From positions 174,289 through 238,288 of the forward strand of contig JAHBZL010000002.1 of NCBI GenBank assembly GCA_019635485.1: a stretch of DNA of 64,000 bases, in the 5' to 3' direction. The notes beneath the pieces were generated by a model. The model worked only from the letters and a program-made list of their open reading frames with translations, was not told where the DNA came from and did no database searches. This DNA is from Piscinibacter sp. Lineage in GTDB: Bacteria > Pseudomonadota > Gammaproteobacteria > Burkholderiales > Burkholderiaceae_C. Shown here piece after piece: positions 1 to 7,950 of the stretch (its first letter is position 1; each line of letters starts with the position of its first letter). A program made the position numbers and the translations under genes.

Positions 1-164
1 ACGGCGAGCTGGTGTTCGCCGCCGAGCTGCACGCGGCCATCGCGGCGAACCCCTACCTGGCGTTCCCGCTGCGCGTCGGCGACGGGCCAGGGCTGCTCGA
101 GTTCCGCTGGGAGGGCGACAACGGCTTCGCCCACCAGGAGCAGCGCACGCTCAAGCGGCGCTGA
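1..164 (+). CDS. soxZ: SoxZ-like sulfur carrier subunit, C-terminal part
   Basis: Only the last 53 residues are present; the gene enters from the left edge and stops at TGA 162-164. The visible beta-strand pattern, with ANPYLAFPLRV followed by LLEFRWEGDNG, matches the end of the SoxZ immunoglobulin-like domain, in which a strand ending NPYLxF precedes a short strand and a W-x-D-N/G turn. SoxZ is the partner of SoxY in the periplasmic thiosulfate-oxidising Sox complex, and SoxY carries the sulfur intermediate. The assignment is helped by soxA about 5 kb downstream on the same strand. A soxYZ fusion cannot be excluded because the N-terminus is off the window. The last 14 bases overlap a histidine-kinase remnant on the other strand. 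Confidence 0.7.
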   Translation, partial: GELVFAAELHAAIAANPYLAFPLRVGDGPGLLEFRWEGDNGFAHQEQRTLKRR

Positions 165-294
165 GCGCCGGCTCGGGGTCGGCCAGCGGCATCCACAACA
201 CCACTTCGGTGCCGCCACCCGGCCAGCTCGCGATGTCGACGCGGCCGCCCTGCAGTTCGGTGATCTCACTTTTATCATTTGAAGGCCAAGGCAT
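151..294 (-). pseudogene. Histidine kinase C-terminal remnant
   Basis: Reading the minus strand from about 268 down to TGA 151-153 gives a segment that looks like the end of a histidine-kinase ATPase domain: LQGGRVDIASWPGGGTEVV followed by LWMPL. This is the G2 box and final strand. Everything upstream of that (HisKA, N box, G1 box) is missing. The frame stays open to an ATG at 292-294 only through an AT-richer stretch that does not resemble a kinase. It is therefore a truncated gene, or the edge of an assembly join. It is not a copy of the intact kinase next door, whose C-terminus reads differently. Confidence 0.55.
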
Positions 295-321
295 TCCGTC
301 ACGCTTTGCCGCCACAGCGGC

Positions 322-2790
322 TCAGAGCAGCTCGTCGGCCGGCTGGGTGTCGGCGAAGCCGCGCAGGGGCAGGTGGATGTGGAACACGCTGCCGCCGCCG
401 GCGGCGTTCTCGGCGTGGACGCGCCCGCCGTGCGCCATCACGATCTTCCGGCAGATCGCGAGGCCGAGCCCGGTGCCGCCGGAGCCGTCCTTGGTCTGGG
501 TCGATTGCACGAAGGCCTCGAAGATGGTCTCCAGCTCCGCGGGCGGGATGCCCGGGCCGCGATCGCGCACGGCGATGTGCGCCTCGCCGTCGACAGTCGC
601 CTCGGCCAGCACGTCGATCGCGTGGCCGCGGGCGCAGAACTTGATGGCGTTGGCGAGGATGTTGCGGATCGCCTGCTGGAAACGCAGCGGGTCGACCTTG
701 GCCACCAGCGGGGCCTCGCCCAGGCGCGCGTCGATGCGCAGCTGTCGCGGGGCGAGCAGCGGGTCGAGTTCCCGGATCACCTCGCGCAGCAGCGCGCGCA
801 GGTCGGTGCGCTCGAGGTGGAAGGTGCCGACCGTGCTCTCGATCTTGGCCACGTCCAGCAGGTCGTTGACCAGTGCCAGCATGCGCCGGCCCGAGGCGTG
901 GATGTCGGTGAACATGGCGGCCAGCTTCTCGTGCGCCCGGCCGCGCACCATGCCGAGTTCGGAGAAGCCGATGATCGACTGCAGCGGCGTGCGCAACTCG
1001 TGGCTGATGTTGGCGATGAACTCGGACTTCGCACGCGAGGCCTCCTCCGCCGCGTCGCGCGCCTCCAGCGTCGCGCGTTCGGCGTGGCGCAGCTCGGTGA
1101 CATCCATGAAGGCCGCCAGGATGCCGCTGGCCCGGCCGTCCTCGCCGGGCACCGCCACCTTGCTGATCAGCAGGTCGGCGCGCGTGCCGTCGGCCCGCAC
1201 GAAGCCGGCCTCGTAGCGGCGGCTGCCGCCGAGTGCCAGCAGCTCGCGGTCGACCTCGCCGTGCCGCTGCGCGTCCTCGGGCGTCTGGAAGTCGCGCGCG
1301 GCGCGCCCGACGACGTCCCGGCGCAGGCGCCCGGCGAACTGTTCCCAGGCCCGATTGACGGTGACGTAGCAGCCGGCGGCATCGAGCATCGCGACCGGGA
1401 TCGGGACCATCGCGAGCAGCAACTCGTTGAAGTCCAGCTGGGCCTGCAGCTGCTGCTGCGCCACCCAGCGGTCGGTGATGTCGACGGCGCTGCCGGCGAA
1501 GCCGAGCAGGCGCCCCTGCTCGCGCAGCGGCGTCACGCTGATGTCGAACCGCCGGCCACCCGGGCTGCCCTGCGCATCGCGCAGCCGGGCCTGCACGCTG
1601 CGCGGCGCGCCGCCGTCGTCGTCGTTGAACAGCTGCGCGAGGCCGGCCGCGTCGGAAGGCAGGGCCAGCGAGGCGAACGTGCGGCCGATCGGGTCGGTCG
1701 CGCCGTCCCAGCGGGCATTGACGAAGGTCAGCACGCCGCTTGCGTCGGTGCGGAACAGCAGCTCGTGCACGCTGCCGACGATCAGGCTCAGCTCGCGCTC
1801 GCTGCGCGCCACCTGCTCGCGGGCCGCCTCGCGTGCGCGCAGGCTGCGCGCCGCGATCGTCGAGGCCAGCAGCACGAACAGCGCGACGACGGCGCCGCCG
1901 CTCAGCAACGTGATCTCGTCGACATGGCGCTGCGCCACCACGTCGGCCCGCGCGCGGTCGACCAGCAGCACCAGCGGCAGGCGGCGCGCAGCCCGGTAGG
2001 CCACCACCTGGTCGTGTCCGGCCGGGCCGGGCCCGACGAACCCGTCGTGGTCGCGCGCGGCGAGCCGCTCGCGCCAGCGCGCGGCGTCGGGGATCGGGCG
2101 GCCCGGCACGGTGCGACGCGAGTCGGTGGCCGCCAGCACTTGGCCGTCGTAGGACATCAGCACACCGAGCGTCGACGCGTCGTTCAGCACCAGGCCCATG
2201 TGGCTGGACCAGCCTTCGGCATGCAACAGCGCGACCAGCAGCAGCGCCCGGCCATCGCGGCCGCTCGCCCGGCGCAGCAGCGGCAGTGTGCCGACCCCCG
2301 CGGGCACGGTCGCCGCGGCCCCCGGCACCAGGTCGGCGAAGCCGCGCGCCGCCAGGTAGGGACCCAGGCGGTCGGCACCCGGCGCCGGGAGCGGTCCCAG
2401 CCGCGCCAGGTCGACCTGCGCGCCCACGTCGCGCGGCGCGCTGCTGGCCAGCACACGGCCCTGCTCGTCCAGCACCGCGAGCGCGCGCAGCTGCGGCAGG
2501 CTCGACAGCTCGGTCGCGAAGGCCTTGGCCGCGAGCGGCTCGGCGCCGCCGGCCGCGGCCGCCGCGGCCACGCTGCTCAGCGCCAGCCGCGTGCTCTCGA
2601 CGCTGCGGGTCACGTGGTCCTCGAGCACGCGCGCGAACAGTTCGTTGCGCTCGAGCTGCTGTTCGACCTGGCGCTCGCGCTCCTCGTGGATCTCGGCCAG
2701 CAGCGCCAGCATGATCGCCAGCGCCAGCGCGATGCCCACCACCAGCACCCAGCGGCTGGCGGCGGGTGCGACGGGGCGCGCCTGGTGCAT
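322..2790 (-). CDS. Membrane PAS-PAS hybrid-less sensor histidine kinase
   Basis: An 822-residue sensor kinase. It has an N-terminal membrane segment (about residues 14-32), a large extracytoplasmic region of roughly 260 residues, and a second membrane segment around VVALFVLLASTIAARSL. Two PAS domains follow (the first near SLIVGSVHELLF, the second near LLLAMVPIPVAMLD), then HisKA with the phospho-acceptor box EFIANISHELRTPL and an HATPase domain with NAIKF, DRGPGIP and GGTGLGLAI. There is no receiver domain. The start is ATG at 2788-2790, five bases after the stop of the binding-protein gene, so the two are almost certainly co-transcribed. A longer reading into the upstream gene was rejected. 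The likely role is signalling from the periplasm, with the neighbouring binding protein as a possible ligand co-sensor and the receiver genes at 4020-5377 as partners (inference). Confidence 0.85.
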   Translation of the reverse strand: MHQARPVAPAASRWVLVVGIALALAIMLALLAEIHEERERQVEQQLERNELFARVLEDHVTRSVESTRLALSSVAAAAAAGGAEPLAAKAFATELSSLPQLRALAVLDEQGRVLASSAPRDVGAQVDLARLGPLPAPGADRLGPYLAARGFADLVPGAAATVPAGVGTLPLLRRASGRDGRALLLVALLHAEGWSSHMGLVLNDASTLGVLMSYDGQVLAATDSRRTVPGRPIPDAARWRERLAARDHDGFVGPGPAGHDQVVAYRAARRLPLVLLVDRARADVVAQRHVDEITLLSGGAVVALFVLLASTIAARSLRAREAAREQVARSERELSLIVGSVHELLFRTDASGVLTFVNARWDGATDPIGRTFASLALPSDAAGLAQLFNDDDGGAPRSVQARLRDAQGSPGGRRFDISVTPLREQGRLLGFAGSAVDITDRWVAQQQLQAQLDFNELLLAMVPIPVAMLDAAGCYVTVNRAWEQFAGRLRRDVVGRAARDFQTPEDAQRHGEVDRELLALGGSRRYEAGFVRADGTRADLLISKVAVPGEDGRASGILAAFMDVTELRHAERATLEARDAAEEASRAKSEFIANISHELRTPLQSIIGFSELGMVRGRAHEKLAAMFTDIHASGRRMLALVNDLLDVAKIESTVGTFHLERTDLRALLREVIRELDPLLAPRQLRIDARLGEAPLVAKVDPLRFQQAIRNILANAIKFCARGHAIDVLAEATVDGEAHIAVRDRGPGIPPAELETIFEAFVQSTQTKDGSGGTGLGLAICRKIVMAHGGRVHAENAAGGGSVFHIHLPLRGFADTQPADELL

Positions 2791-2795
2791 GGGCC

Positions 2796-3584
2796 TCAGC
2801 GGGCGACGATCGCCCCGAGGCCGTGGCGTCGCGCGGCGGCATCGAGGCGACCGTCGCGCTGGATGCGCTGCACGAAGCCGTCCATCGCCGCGAGCCACTC
2901 GTCGTCGCCGGGGTTCACGGCATAGGCATAGGGCAGCGGATGGAACGGCGCCGGCGGCTCGATCAGCGCAGCCCAGTCGGCGTTGTCGAGCAGGCGGCGG
3001 CTGTACGGGTAGTCGGTCATGAACACGTCGACCCGTCCAGCCTCGAGCTCGCGCTCGCGCGTGGCCGGCGGACGGACCACGACGAGGGTGCCGCGCTTCA
3101 GCGCCGCCGCCATCACCGGCTCCATGAAGGTTCCCGCCTGCACCGCGACCTGCACGCCGGTCTGGTCGATGTCGGCCCAGGTCTTCACGACGCGGCTGCC
3201 CTTGCTCGCGATCGCGACGATGTCGCTGCGCAAATAGGGCCGCGTGAAGCGCAGGTGCTGCTGGCGCTGCGGCAGCAGCGCGACGGCGAACATCGCGACG
3301 TCGCAGCGCCCGCCCTTCAGGTCATCGATCAGGGTCGCGAAGGACGAGTCCACGTACTCGATCCGCGCACCGAGGTCGTGTCCGAGTTCGGCCGACAGGT
3401 CGATGTCGATGCCGTTGAGGCGGCCGGTGCGCGGGTCGCGCAGGCTGATGCCGTAGTAGTCGGGCCAGATGCACACGCGCACCTGACCGGTGGCCTGGAT
3501 GCGGTCCAGCACCGGACCGGCGGTTGCGGCCAGCGGGGACACCAAGGAGGCCGCCAGGGCGGCCGCACGCAACAATTGCTTCAC
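2796..3584 (-). CDS. Periplasmic family-3 solute-binding protein
   Basis: A 262-residue type-2 periplasmic binding protein of the family-3 (amino-acid type) group. A Sec signal peptide covers about residues 1-22 (MKQLLRAAALAASLVSPLAATA). The mature start VLDRIQATGQVRVCIWPDYY and the NGIDIDLSAELG segment are typical of the fold. The start codon is GTG at 3582-3584. It overlaps the TGA of the preceding gene as GTGA and has a GGAGG sequence eight bases upstream, which indicates translational coupling. No permease or ATPase genes are nearby. Together with the sensor kinase five bases downstream, this suggests a sensing rather than a transport role, but that is inference. Confidence 0.8.
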   Translation of the reverse strand: MKQLLRAAALAASLVSPLAATAGPVLDRIQATGQVRVCIWPDYYGISLRDPRTGRLNGIDIDLSAELGHDLGARIEYVDSSFATLIDDLKGGRCDVAMFAVALLPQRQQHLRFTRPYLRSDIVAIASKGSRVVKTWADIDQTGVQVAVQAGTFMEPVMAAALKRGTLVVVRPPATRERELEAGRVDVFMTDYPYSRRLLDNADWAALIEPPAPFHPLPYAYAVNPGDDEWLAAMDGFVQRIQRDGRLDAAARRHGLGAIVAR

Positions 3585-3904
3585 GAGATCGATCCTCCGG
3601 GCGGCCTCTCCAGCGCGCGCGGGCCGCGCACGAGATCGGCGAAGCTGGGCTGGACGCGGTTGACCTTCTCGCGCAGCACGATGAACTGCTCGGCGTGCGC
3701 CAGGAACAGGTCGGTCAGCCGCGGATCGAAGGCGCGGCCGCGCTCGCTGCGCCCGTTGCGCTCGCGGTGCATGCGCGCGAAGTCGGCGACGAAGCGCTCC
3801 ATCTGCGCGCCCGCCGCCGGTTCGAAGGACAGGCCGCCCTCGCCCAGGATCAGGGGGGCCGGGGTGCCGGGAGGATCGGCGGCAACGGACAACATCGGGG
3901 GCAT
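3581..3904 (-). CDS. Small protein resembling an HD-GYP C-terminal tail
   Basis: A 107-residue product with no signal peptide. I do not recognise a full family. The stretch RAFDPRLTDLFLAHAEQF resembles the closing helices of HD-GYP phosphodiesterase domains, where a GxxFDPxLVxxF segment ends the domain, but the catalytic HD and GYP residues are absent. It could be a relic of a c-di-GMP phosphodiesterase or an unrelated small partner of the kinase system. It overlaps the start of the binding protein gene by four bases and is the first gene of that minus-strand operon, just below the palindrome at 3934-3947. The coding call rests on good coupling to its neighbour rather than on homology. Confidence 0.5.
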   Translation of the reverse strand: MPPMLSVAADPPGTPAPLILGEGGLSFEPAAGAQMERFVADFARMHRERNGRSERGRAFDPRLTDLFLAHAEQFIVLREKVNRVQPSFADLVRGPRALERPPGGSIS

Positions 3905-3933
3905 GCGGAACTCAGGGGCTCGGCTCGGAGCTC

Positions 3934-3947
3934 ATAATGATCATTAT
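3934..3947. promoter_or_regulatory. 14-bp AT-rich palindrome in divergent promoter region
   Basis: ATAATGATCATTAT is a perfect palindrome inside the 115-bp gap between the minus-strand operon (start 3904) and the plus-strand HTH-receiver gene (start 4020). It is strikingly AT-rich against the surrounding DNA of about 70% GC. Its position fits an operator controlling both directions. The HTH protein at 4020 is the obvious but untested candidate to bind it. Confidence 0.5.
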
Positions 3948-4019
3948 TATCATCTTGTGTGGCCTCACCGGGGGAGAGCAAGCGTGCGAAGCCGGCAAAT
4001 CTTGGCAGAATCGACCGGG

Positions 4020-4664
4020 ATGAAACAAGCCCGTTCGCAGCCCGCCTCGCCCACCGGCGACTTCAGCACACTCGAAGTGGCACGCATGCTCGGCATGGCC
4101 GTGCGCTCCGTGCAGCTGATGGTCGATCGCGGCGAGCTGTCGGCATGGAAGACACCGGGCGGACACCGGCGCATCGCGGCCGAGTCCGTCCAGCGCTGGC
4201 TGGACCGGCGCGCCAACGCGGCATCGGCCGCGGCCGCGCCGGCCACGGAAGCACCGCCTCCCGCGGCGCGCAGCGGCGGCACGGCGACGGCGCTGCTGAT
4301 CGAGGACTCCAAGCACTACCAGAACCTGATCGGCCTGATCGTGCGGCAGCAGTTCCCGGAACTGACGCTGCAGATCGCCGACGACGGCATCTCGGGCCTC
4401 GCGATGGCCGGGCAGCTGCGTCCGCAGGTGCTGATCGTCGACATCCTGCTGCCCGGCATCGACGGGGCCACGCTGATCACCAGCCTGCGCTCGCACCGCC
4501 AGTTCGACGGCACCCAGCTGATCGTCGTGACCTCGCTGGACGACGCCGACCGCGACCCGTACCGCTTCGCGCTCGAGGGCCTGCCGGTGGTGCACAAATC
4601 GCAGCTGGTCGCCGAACTGCCGCAGCGCCTGCGCGACTGCCTCGCGGCGGCCGGCCTGCGCTGA
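4020..4664 (+). CDS. MerR/excisionase-type HTH fused to a receiver domain
   Basis: A 214-residue protein. Residues about 14-62 form a helix-turn-helix of the excisionase/MerR-like kind (FSTLEVARMLGMAVRSVQLM, then WKTPGGHRR). An alanine- and proline-rich linker follows, and then a CheY-like receiver domain from about residue 88 with the phospho-acceptor in LIVDILLPGIDG and the conserved lysine in VVHKSQ. An N-terminal HTH before the receiver is the reverse of the usual response-regulator order. It starts at ATG 4020-4022, divergent from the kinase operon and 11 bases upstream of the next receiver gene, so it is the likely transcriptional output of this phosphorelay. Confidence 0.8.
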   Translation: MKQARSQPASPTGDFSTLEVARMLGMAVRSVQLMVDRGELSAWKTPGGHRRIAAESVQRWLDRRANAASAAAAPATEAPPPAARSGGTATALLIEDSKHYQNLIGLIVRQQFPELTLQIADDGISGLAMAGQLRPQVLIVDILLPGIDGATLITSLRSHRQFDGTQLIVVTSLDDADRDPYRFALEGLPVVHKSQLVAELPQRLRDCLAAAGLR

Positions 4665-4675
4665 CGGGGCCGGGC

Positions 4676-5377
4676 ATGGCCGCGCGGGTCGTGCTGGTCG
4701 AGGACGATCCGACCATCCGACGCTTCTTCGCCCTGGCGGTCGAGGAGCTGCCGCTGGACCTGGTCGAATGCGCCAGCCTGGCACAGGGCCGGGAGGCGCT
4801 CGCCTCGGCACCCACGGCGCTGCTCGTCACCGACCTCATGCTGCCGGATGGCCACGGCGTCGATCTGCTCGAGTCGGTGGCCGCGCAGCCGGCCCCGCGG
4901 CCGCGCTGCATCGTCTTCAGCGCCGGCGTCAACGCCGCGCTGCGGCAGCGGCTGGAGGCGCTGGGCAGCTGGCGCATCCTGGACAAGCCGGTCGCGATCG
5001 GCGTGCTGCTCGAGGCGGTCGAGTCCGCGCTCGCCGGTGGCCCATCGGTCGCCGAGGCGAAGGCGGCCGACCCCGCGGGCGACCCGGTTCAGCGTCACTT
5101 CGGCGGCGATGCGGCGCTGTACACGGCGTTCCGCGATTCGGCCCTGCAGCAGTTCGCGGCCGACATCGCCGAAGGCGAGCGCTGCGCGGCGGCGGCCGAC
5201 CTGCCCGCGCTGCGGCGCCTCGCCCACAGCCTGAAGTCGGTGTTGCTGTTGCTTGGCGACGACGCCGGTTCGGAACAGGCCCGCGCGCTGGAACGCCAGG
5301 CGGCCGGCGGCGCGCCGGACAGCGTCGCCGCCTGGCCGGCGCTGCGCGACCGGCTGGCGGGCTGGGCAACGCGATGA
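4676..5377 (+). CDS. Receiver-HPt phosphorelay protein
   Basis: A 233-residue protein with two domains. The first is an N-terminal receiver (MAARVVLVEDDPTIRR, phospho-acceptor in LLVTDLMLPDG, lysine in RILDKPV). The second is a C-terminal histidine phosphotransfer domain with the active box LRRLAHSLKS, where the histidine accepts phosphate. There is no DNA-binding domain, so it probably shuttles phosphate between the kinase at 322-2790 and the HTH-receiver protein just upstream. Its stop codon overlaps the start of soxA as ATGA, which ties this signalling module to sulfur oxidation by translational coupling. Confidence 0.8.
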   Translation: MAARVVLVEDDPTIRRFFALAVEELPLDLVECASLAQGREALASAPTALLVTDLMLPDGHGVDLLESVAAQPAPRPRCIVFSAGVNAALRQRLEALGSWRILDKPVAIGVLLEAVESALAGGPSVAEAKAADPAGDPVQRHFGGDAALYTAFRDSALQQFAADIAEGERCAAAADLPALRRLAHSLKSVLLLLGDDAGSEQARALERQAAGGAPDSVAAWPALRDRLAGWATR

Positions 5378-6177
5378 TCCCGTCGGGGCGCGCGGCCCTG
5401 CTCGCTGCGGCGCTCATGGTCGGCTGCGCGGCCGAACCGGCACCGGCGCCAACCGCGCTGTCGGCGCCCCCTGCCGCAGCGCGCCGCTCCGGCTTCCAGG
5501 ACATGGGCCCCACGCTGCAGGCCCTGCAGCGCGACGACACGCAGAACCCGGGCCTGCTGTGGGTGCTCGAGGGCGAATCGCTGTGGCAGGCGCCGGCCGG
5601 CCCGCGCGGGCAGCGCTGCACCGACTGTCATGCCGGCGAACCGTCGCACACGCTGCGTGGCGTTGCCCTGCGCTACCCACGCTACGACAGCGCGCTCGGC
5701 CGGCCGATCACCCTCGCGCAGCGCATCGCGCAATGCCGGGCGCGCCAGGGCGTCGTTGCGCCGGCGCCGGACAGCCGGGACCTGCTCGCGCTGGAAGCCT
5801 TCGTCGCACGGCAGTCGCGCGGCCTGCCGATCGCGCCGGACGACGACCCGCGCCTCGCTCCGGCGGCCGAGCGGGGCCGCGCCTTGTTCGAACGCCGGCT
5901 CGGCGCCCTCAACCTGTCGTGCGCGCAATGCCACGATCATCTGGCGGGCGGACGCCTCGGCGGCAGCCCGATCCCGCAGGGCCATCCGACCGGCTACCCG
6001 ATCTACCGGCTGGAGTGGCAGGGGCTCGGCTCGCTGCAGCGCCGCCTGCGCGGCTGCGTCACCGGTGTACGAGCTGAACCCTGGCCCGCCGGCGCGCCGG
6101 AGTGGGTCGAGCTCGAGCTGTACCTGATGCGGCGCGCCGCCGGGATGGCGCTGGAAACGCCGGCCGTGCGGCCGTGA
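5374..6177 (+). CDS. soxA: SoxA, di-heme cytochrome c of the SoxAX complex
   Basis: A 267-residue exported cytochrome. An N-terminal lipoprotein-like or Sec signal (AALLAAALMVGCAAEPAP) precedes two CxxCH heme-attachment motifs, CTDCH near residue 78 and CAQCH near 183. Near the C-terminus, GCVTGVRAEPWPAGAPE matches the SoxA segment whose cysteine is the unusual persulfide ligand of the active-site heme. SoxAX joins thiosulfate to the SoxY carrier cysteine in the periplasm. SoxX is not visible in the window. The gene starts in an ATGA overlap with the receiver-HPt gene. It converges on the phosphofructokinase gene with a 15-bp gap. Confidence 0.85.
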   Translation: MIPSGRAALLAAALMVGCAAEPAPAPTALSAPPAAARRSGFQDMGPTLQALQRDDTQNPGLLWVLEGESLWQAPAGPRGQRCTDCHAGEPSHTLRGVALRYPRYDSALGRPITLAQRIAQCRARQGVVAPAPDSRDLLALEAFVARQSRGLPIAPDDDPRLAPAAERGRALFERRLGALNLSCAQCHDHLAGGRLGGSPIPQGHPTGYPIYRLEWQGLGSLQRRLRGCVTGVRAEPWPAGAPEWVELELYLMRRAAGMALETPAVRP

Positions 6178-6192
6178 AGCGCTGACCCGCGT

Positions 6193-7416
6193 TCAGCGCC
6201 CCTGGGCCAGCACCTTGGCGACCGGGTTGGGCCGCAGCCGGAAGGCGTCGGGCATGCCGGAGCCGAGCAGCGGGCGCAGGTAGAGCCGGAACGCGTCGGT
6301 CACGTCGGTGCCGCTGGCGCTGATGAAGGCATCGTCCATCGTGCGGGTCTTGCCGGCCACGGTCTCGAGCGGCACGAGCTCGTAGTCGACCGAGTAGAAG
6401 CCGGTGCGCTTGATCGCCACCGAACCGTCGCGGTCGCCCCACATCGCGTACTGCACGGCCTTCTCGCCGACTTCGCGCGCCTCGCGCTGGTCGACGTCGC
6501 TGACGCAGCCGATGAAGGAGCGCTGCACGTAGCCGAAGGTGTCGCCGCGCACGCGCTTGATGCCGAGCTTGCTCTTGATCTCCTCGCACAGCAGGTCGGC
6601 CAGCGCACCGCTGCCGGACAGCTGCACGTTGCCGTGCGCGTCGTGTTCGAGGTCCTTGGCGAGCTGCGCCGCGATCGGCGTGCCGCCGGCGTCGTGGATG
6701 CCCTCGGAGACCGCGATCACGCAGCGCCGGTGGCGCTCGTACACCGCCTTCACGTCGGCCAGGAACTTCTCCAGCACGAAGGTGCGCTCGGGCACGTAGA
6801 TCAGGTGCGGTCCGTCGTCCGGGAACTTCTTGCCCAGCGCCGAGGCCGCCGTCAGGAAGCCGGCGTGCCGCCCCATCACGACCGCGACGTAGACGCCCGG
6901 CAGCGCCGCGTTGTCGAGGTTCGCGCCGGCGAAGGCCTGGGCGACGAAGCGCGCCGCGGACGGGAAGCCGGGCGTGTGGTCGTTGCCGACCAGGTCGTTG
7001 TCGATCGTCTTCGGGATGTGGATCGAGCGCAGCGGGTAGTTCGCCTTGCGCGCCTCCTCGCTGACGATGCGCACGGTGTCCGACGAGTCGTTGCCGCCGA
7101 TGTAGAAGAAGTGGCCGATCTCGTGGGCCTGCAGGACCTTGAAGATCTCCTGGCAGTACTTCAGGTCCGGCTTGTCGCGCGTGGAGCCGAGCGCCGAGGA
7201 CGGCGTGCCCGCGACCAGCTCGAGGTTGTGGCTGGTCTCCTGCGTCAGGTCGACGAAGTCCTCGTTGACGATGCCGCGCACGCCGTGGCGCGCGCCGTAG
7301 ACCAGCCGGATGTCGCGGAAGCGCCGCGCCTCGAGCACCGCACCGACCAGCGACTGGTTGATCACCGCGGTGGGACCGCCGCCCTGGGCGACGAGGATCT
7401 TGCCGGATTGCTGCAT
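6193..7416 (-). CDS. pfp: PPi-dependent 6-phosphofructokinase
   Basis: A 407-residue PfkA-superfamily enzyme that phosphorylates fructose 6-phosphate in glycolysis, probably reversibly with pyrophosphate. The N-terminal loop reads LVAQGGGPTAVINQSL. The phosphate-donor motif reads IGGNDSSDT, where Asp follows the position that is Gly in ATP enzymes, and the catalytic motif is IPKTIDND with Lys in place of the Gly of ATP enzymes. Both substitutions mark PPi-type enzymes, including the group carrying GGND rather than GGDD. The start ATG 7414-7416 has an AGGAGG ribosome site. It follows a hairpin that separates it from the small gene at 7476-7715. Confidence 0.88.
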   Translation of the reverse strand: MQQSGKILVAQGGGPTAVINQSLVGAVLEARRFRDIRLVYGARHGVRGIVNEDFVDLTQETSHNLELVAGTPSSALGSTRDKPDLKYCQEIFKVLQAHEIGHFFYIGGNDSSDTVRIVSEEARKANYPLRSIHIPKTIDNDLVGNDHTPGFPSAARFVAQAFAGANLDNAALPGVYVAVVMGRHAGFLTAASALGKKFPDDGPHLIYVPERTFVLEKFLADVKAVYERHRRCVIAVSEGIHDAGGTPIAAQLAKDLEHDAHGNVQLSGSGALADLLCEEIKSKLGIKRVRGDTFGYVQRSFIGCVSDVDQREAREVGEKAVQYAMWGDRDGSVAIKRTGFYSVDYELVPLETVAGKTRTMDDAFISASGTDVTDAFRLYLRPLLGSGMPDAFRLRPNPVAKVLAQGR

Positions 7417-7431
7417 GCGGGCCTCCTGGTT

Positions 7432-7456
7432 CCGGCGGGGATCCTACCCCCGCCGG
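7432..7456 (-). terminator. GC-rich hairpin between small gene and pfp
   Basis: The arms CCGGCGGGG and CCCCGCCGG (9 bp, perfect) enclose a 7-base loop. There is no clear T-run. It sits just after the stop of the 79-residue gene and just before pfp on the same strand, so it may attenuate readthrough or act as a weak terminator. Confidence 0.45.
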
Positions 7457-7475
7457 GACCGTGGAGGCACGCGGT

Positions 7476-7715
7476 TCAGGCCGCCAGCCGCAGCGGCTCG
7501 CGGCGCGCGCCTTCGTAGCCCTGCAATTCGGCCAGCGCGCGGCGGATGTCCGCCTCGTCGCCGTCGATCACCGCGCGGTCGGCGCGGCGCAGCGACGCCT
7601 CGATCAGCGCCGACGCGAACGCGCCGGCCGAGCCGATCGACACGTACTTGCGGACCAGTTCGCGGCAGCGGGCCTGTTCGGCAGGCAGGGCGTGGAGCAG
7701 ATGGGTGTTGAGCAT
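7476..7715 (-). CDS. Small conserved hypothetical protein
   Basis: A 79-residue cytoplasmic protein beginning MLNTHLLHALPAEQARCREL. It is helical and charged, with no signal peptide or membrane segment. The composition and length resemble small uncharacterised proteins common in Burkholderiales, but I cannot assign a function. It is preceded by a roughly 235-bp region that contains a copy of the 17-base motif also found upstream of the protease and regulator pair at 9.6 kb. The start has AGGGGAACACC upstream, an acceptable ribosome site. Confidence 0.6.
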   Translation of the reverse strand: MLNTHLLHALPAEQARCRELVRKYVSIGSAGAFASALIEASLRRADRAVIDGDEADIRRALAELQGYEGARREPLRLAA

Positions 7716-7837
7716 GGTGTTCCCCTGGTTCGGTCAAGTCGTCGGACGGCAGGTTCAGCGCGTCGTCCGGGCTTCATTGCAGTCCGGCCCGGTTCCCATT
7801 GCGACGCAGCGCATCGCCATCCCCTGTTCCGTTCAAC

Positions 7838-7854
7838 GACGATCGCCAGACGAT
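7838..7854. promoter_or_regulatory. GACGATCGNNAGACGAT motif, copy 1
   Basis: GACGATCGCCAGACGAT matches the sequence at 9658-9674 at 15 of 17 positions. It contains a direct repeat of GACGAT spaced 11 bases apart. It lies about 125 bases upstream of the 79-residue gene and downstream of the protease gene. It is proposed as a binding site of a shared regulator, possibly the TPR/winged-helix protein at 9686. Confidence 0.4.
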
Positions 7855-7950
7855 CCGGACATTAGGGATGTACGGAGCGGCGAAAGCAGCGGACGCGGCT
7901 CGGCCGGCAGCCGGGCCGGTCGGCCGCGGGGGCGCGCGCGATCGGGACGT

